Part shown: positions 6,342 through 6,377 of the stretch, piece after piece
How the letters are laid out: the number at the start of each line of letters is the position of its first letter
Position numbering within the stretch: the stretch's first letter is position 1
Source of the DNA: an uncultured Candidatus Altimarinota bacterium
Lineage (GTDB): Bacteria > Patescibacteriota > Gracilibacteria > BD1-5 > JAGOOR01
Direction of reading: 5' to 3'
Assembly: GCA_937920005.1 (NCBI GenBank)
Contig: CALETF010000023.1
Span: forward strand, 1-6,377
DNA length: 6,377 bases
Notes under the pieces: generated by a model
What the model was told of the DNA's origin: nothing
The model's database searches: none
The model's input: the letters and a program-made list of their open reading frames with translations, nothing else
Made by a program: the position numbers and the translations under genes

Positions 6342-6377
6342 TTAATTTACCCTCTCTTTCTCTCGTGCTCCTTGAGT
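6342..6377 (-). CDS. Possible C-terminal tail of an upstream gene, partial
   Basis: The last 36 bases, read on the minus strand, give 11 codons ending TQGAREKERVN and TAA at 6342-6344, 8 bases before the EEP start. Operon-like spacing and the charged residues fit a protein tail. A second frame ending LKEHERKRG with TAA at 6347-6349 is equally possible. Too short to identify. Confidence 0.25.
   Translation of the reverse strand, partial: TQGAREKERVN

Overview
This AT-rich window comes from a bacterium that reads UGA as glycine (genetic code 25). That code points to the Candidate Phyla Radiation lineages Gracilibacteria (BD1-5) or Absconditabacteria (SR1). Read with the standard code, almost every gene here is broken. 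Read with UGA as Gly, eight genes become continuous and gain 21 in-frame UGA codons, several of them on invariant glycines: the MurG N-terminal GGGTGGH loop, the DHFR GGSEVY motif and the P-loop of a guanylate kinase-like enzyme. Every complete gene ends in TAA or TAG, never TGA.

Layout, left to right. (1) Positions 1-903, minus strand: a membrane-anchored protein with a class A beta-lactamase-like fold, running off the left edge. (2) Positions 1022-3825, plus strand: a tight operon murG - thyA - ASCH-domain protein - folA, with gaps of 3, 0 and 2 bases. (3) Positions 3817-4347, minus strand: a mannose-6-phosphate-isomerase-type cupin whose end overlaps the end of folA. (4) Positions 4403-4981, plus strand: a rhomboid intramembrane protease, divergent from the cupin gene. 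(5) Positions 4971-5519, minus strand: a guanylate kinase-like P-loop enzyme overlapping the rhomboid tail. (6) Positions 5536-6333, minus strand: an endonuclease/exonuclease/phosphatase (EEP) family hydrolase, preceded at the right edge by what may be the last few codons of another gene.

The operon links lipid II synthesis (MurG) with the thymidylate cycle: ThyA makes dTMP and dihydrofolate, and DHFR (FolA) recycles the dihydrofolate. A small ASCH protein of unknown substrate sits between those two enzymes. The divergent neighbour of murG is also probably a cell-envelope protein.

Regulation. Each of the five genes that seems to start its own transcript has a TATAAT-like hexamer ending 6 or 7 bases before its ATG, which would put the transcription start on or next to the start codon (leaderless mRNAs). 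Operon-internal genes lack this hexamer at the right spacing, and no gene has a clear Shine-Dalgarno sequence. I see no RNA genes, insertion sequences, CRISPR arrays or clear hairpin terminators. The only non-coding gaps longer than 20 bases are 904-1021 and 4348-4402, both divergent promoter regions.
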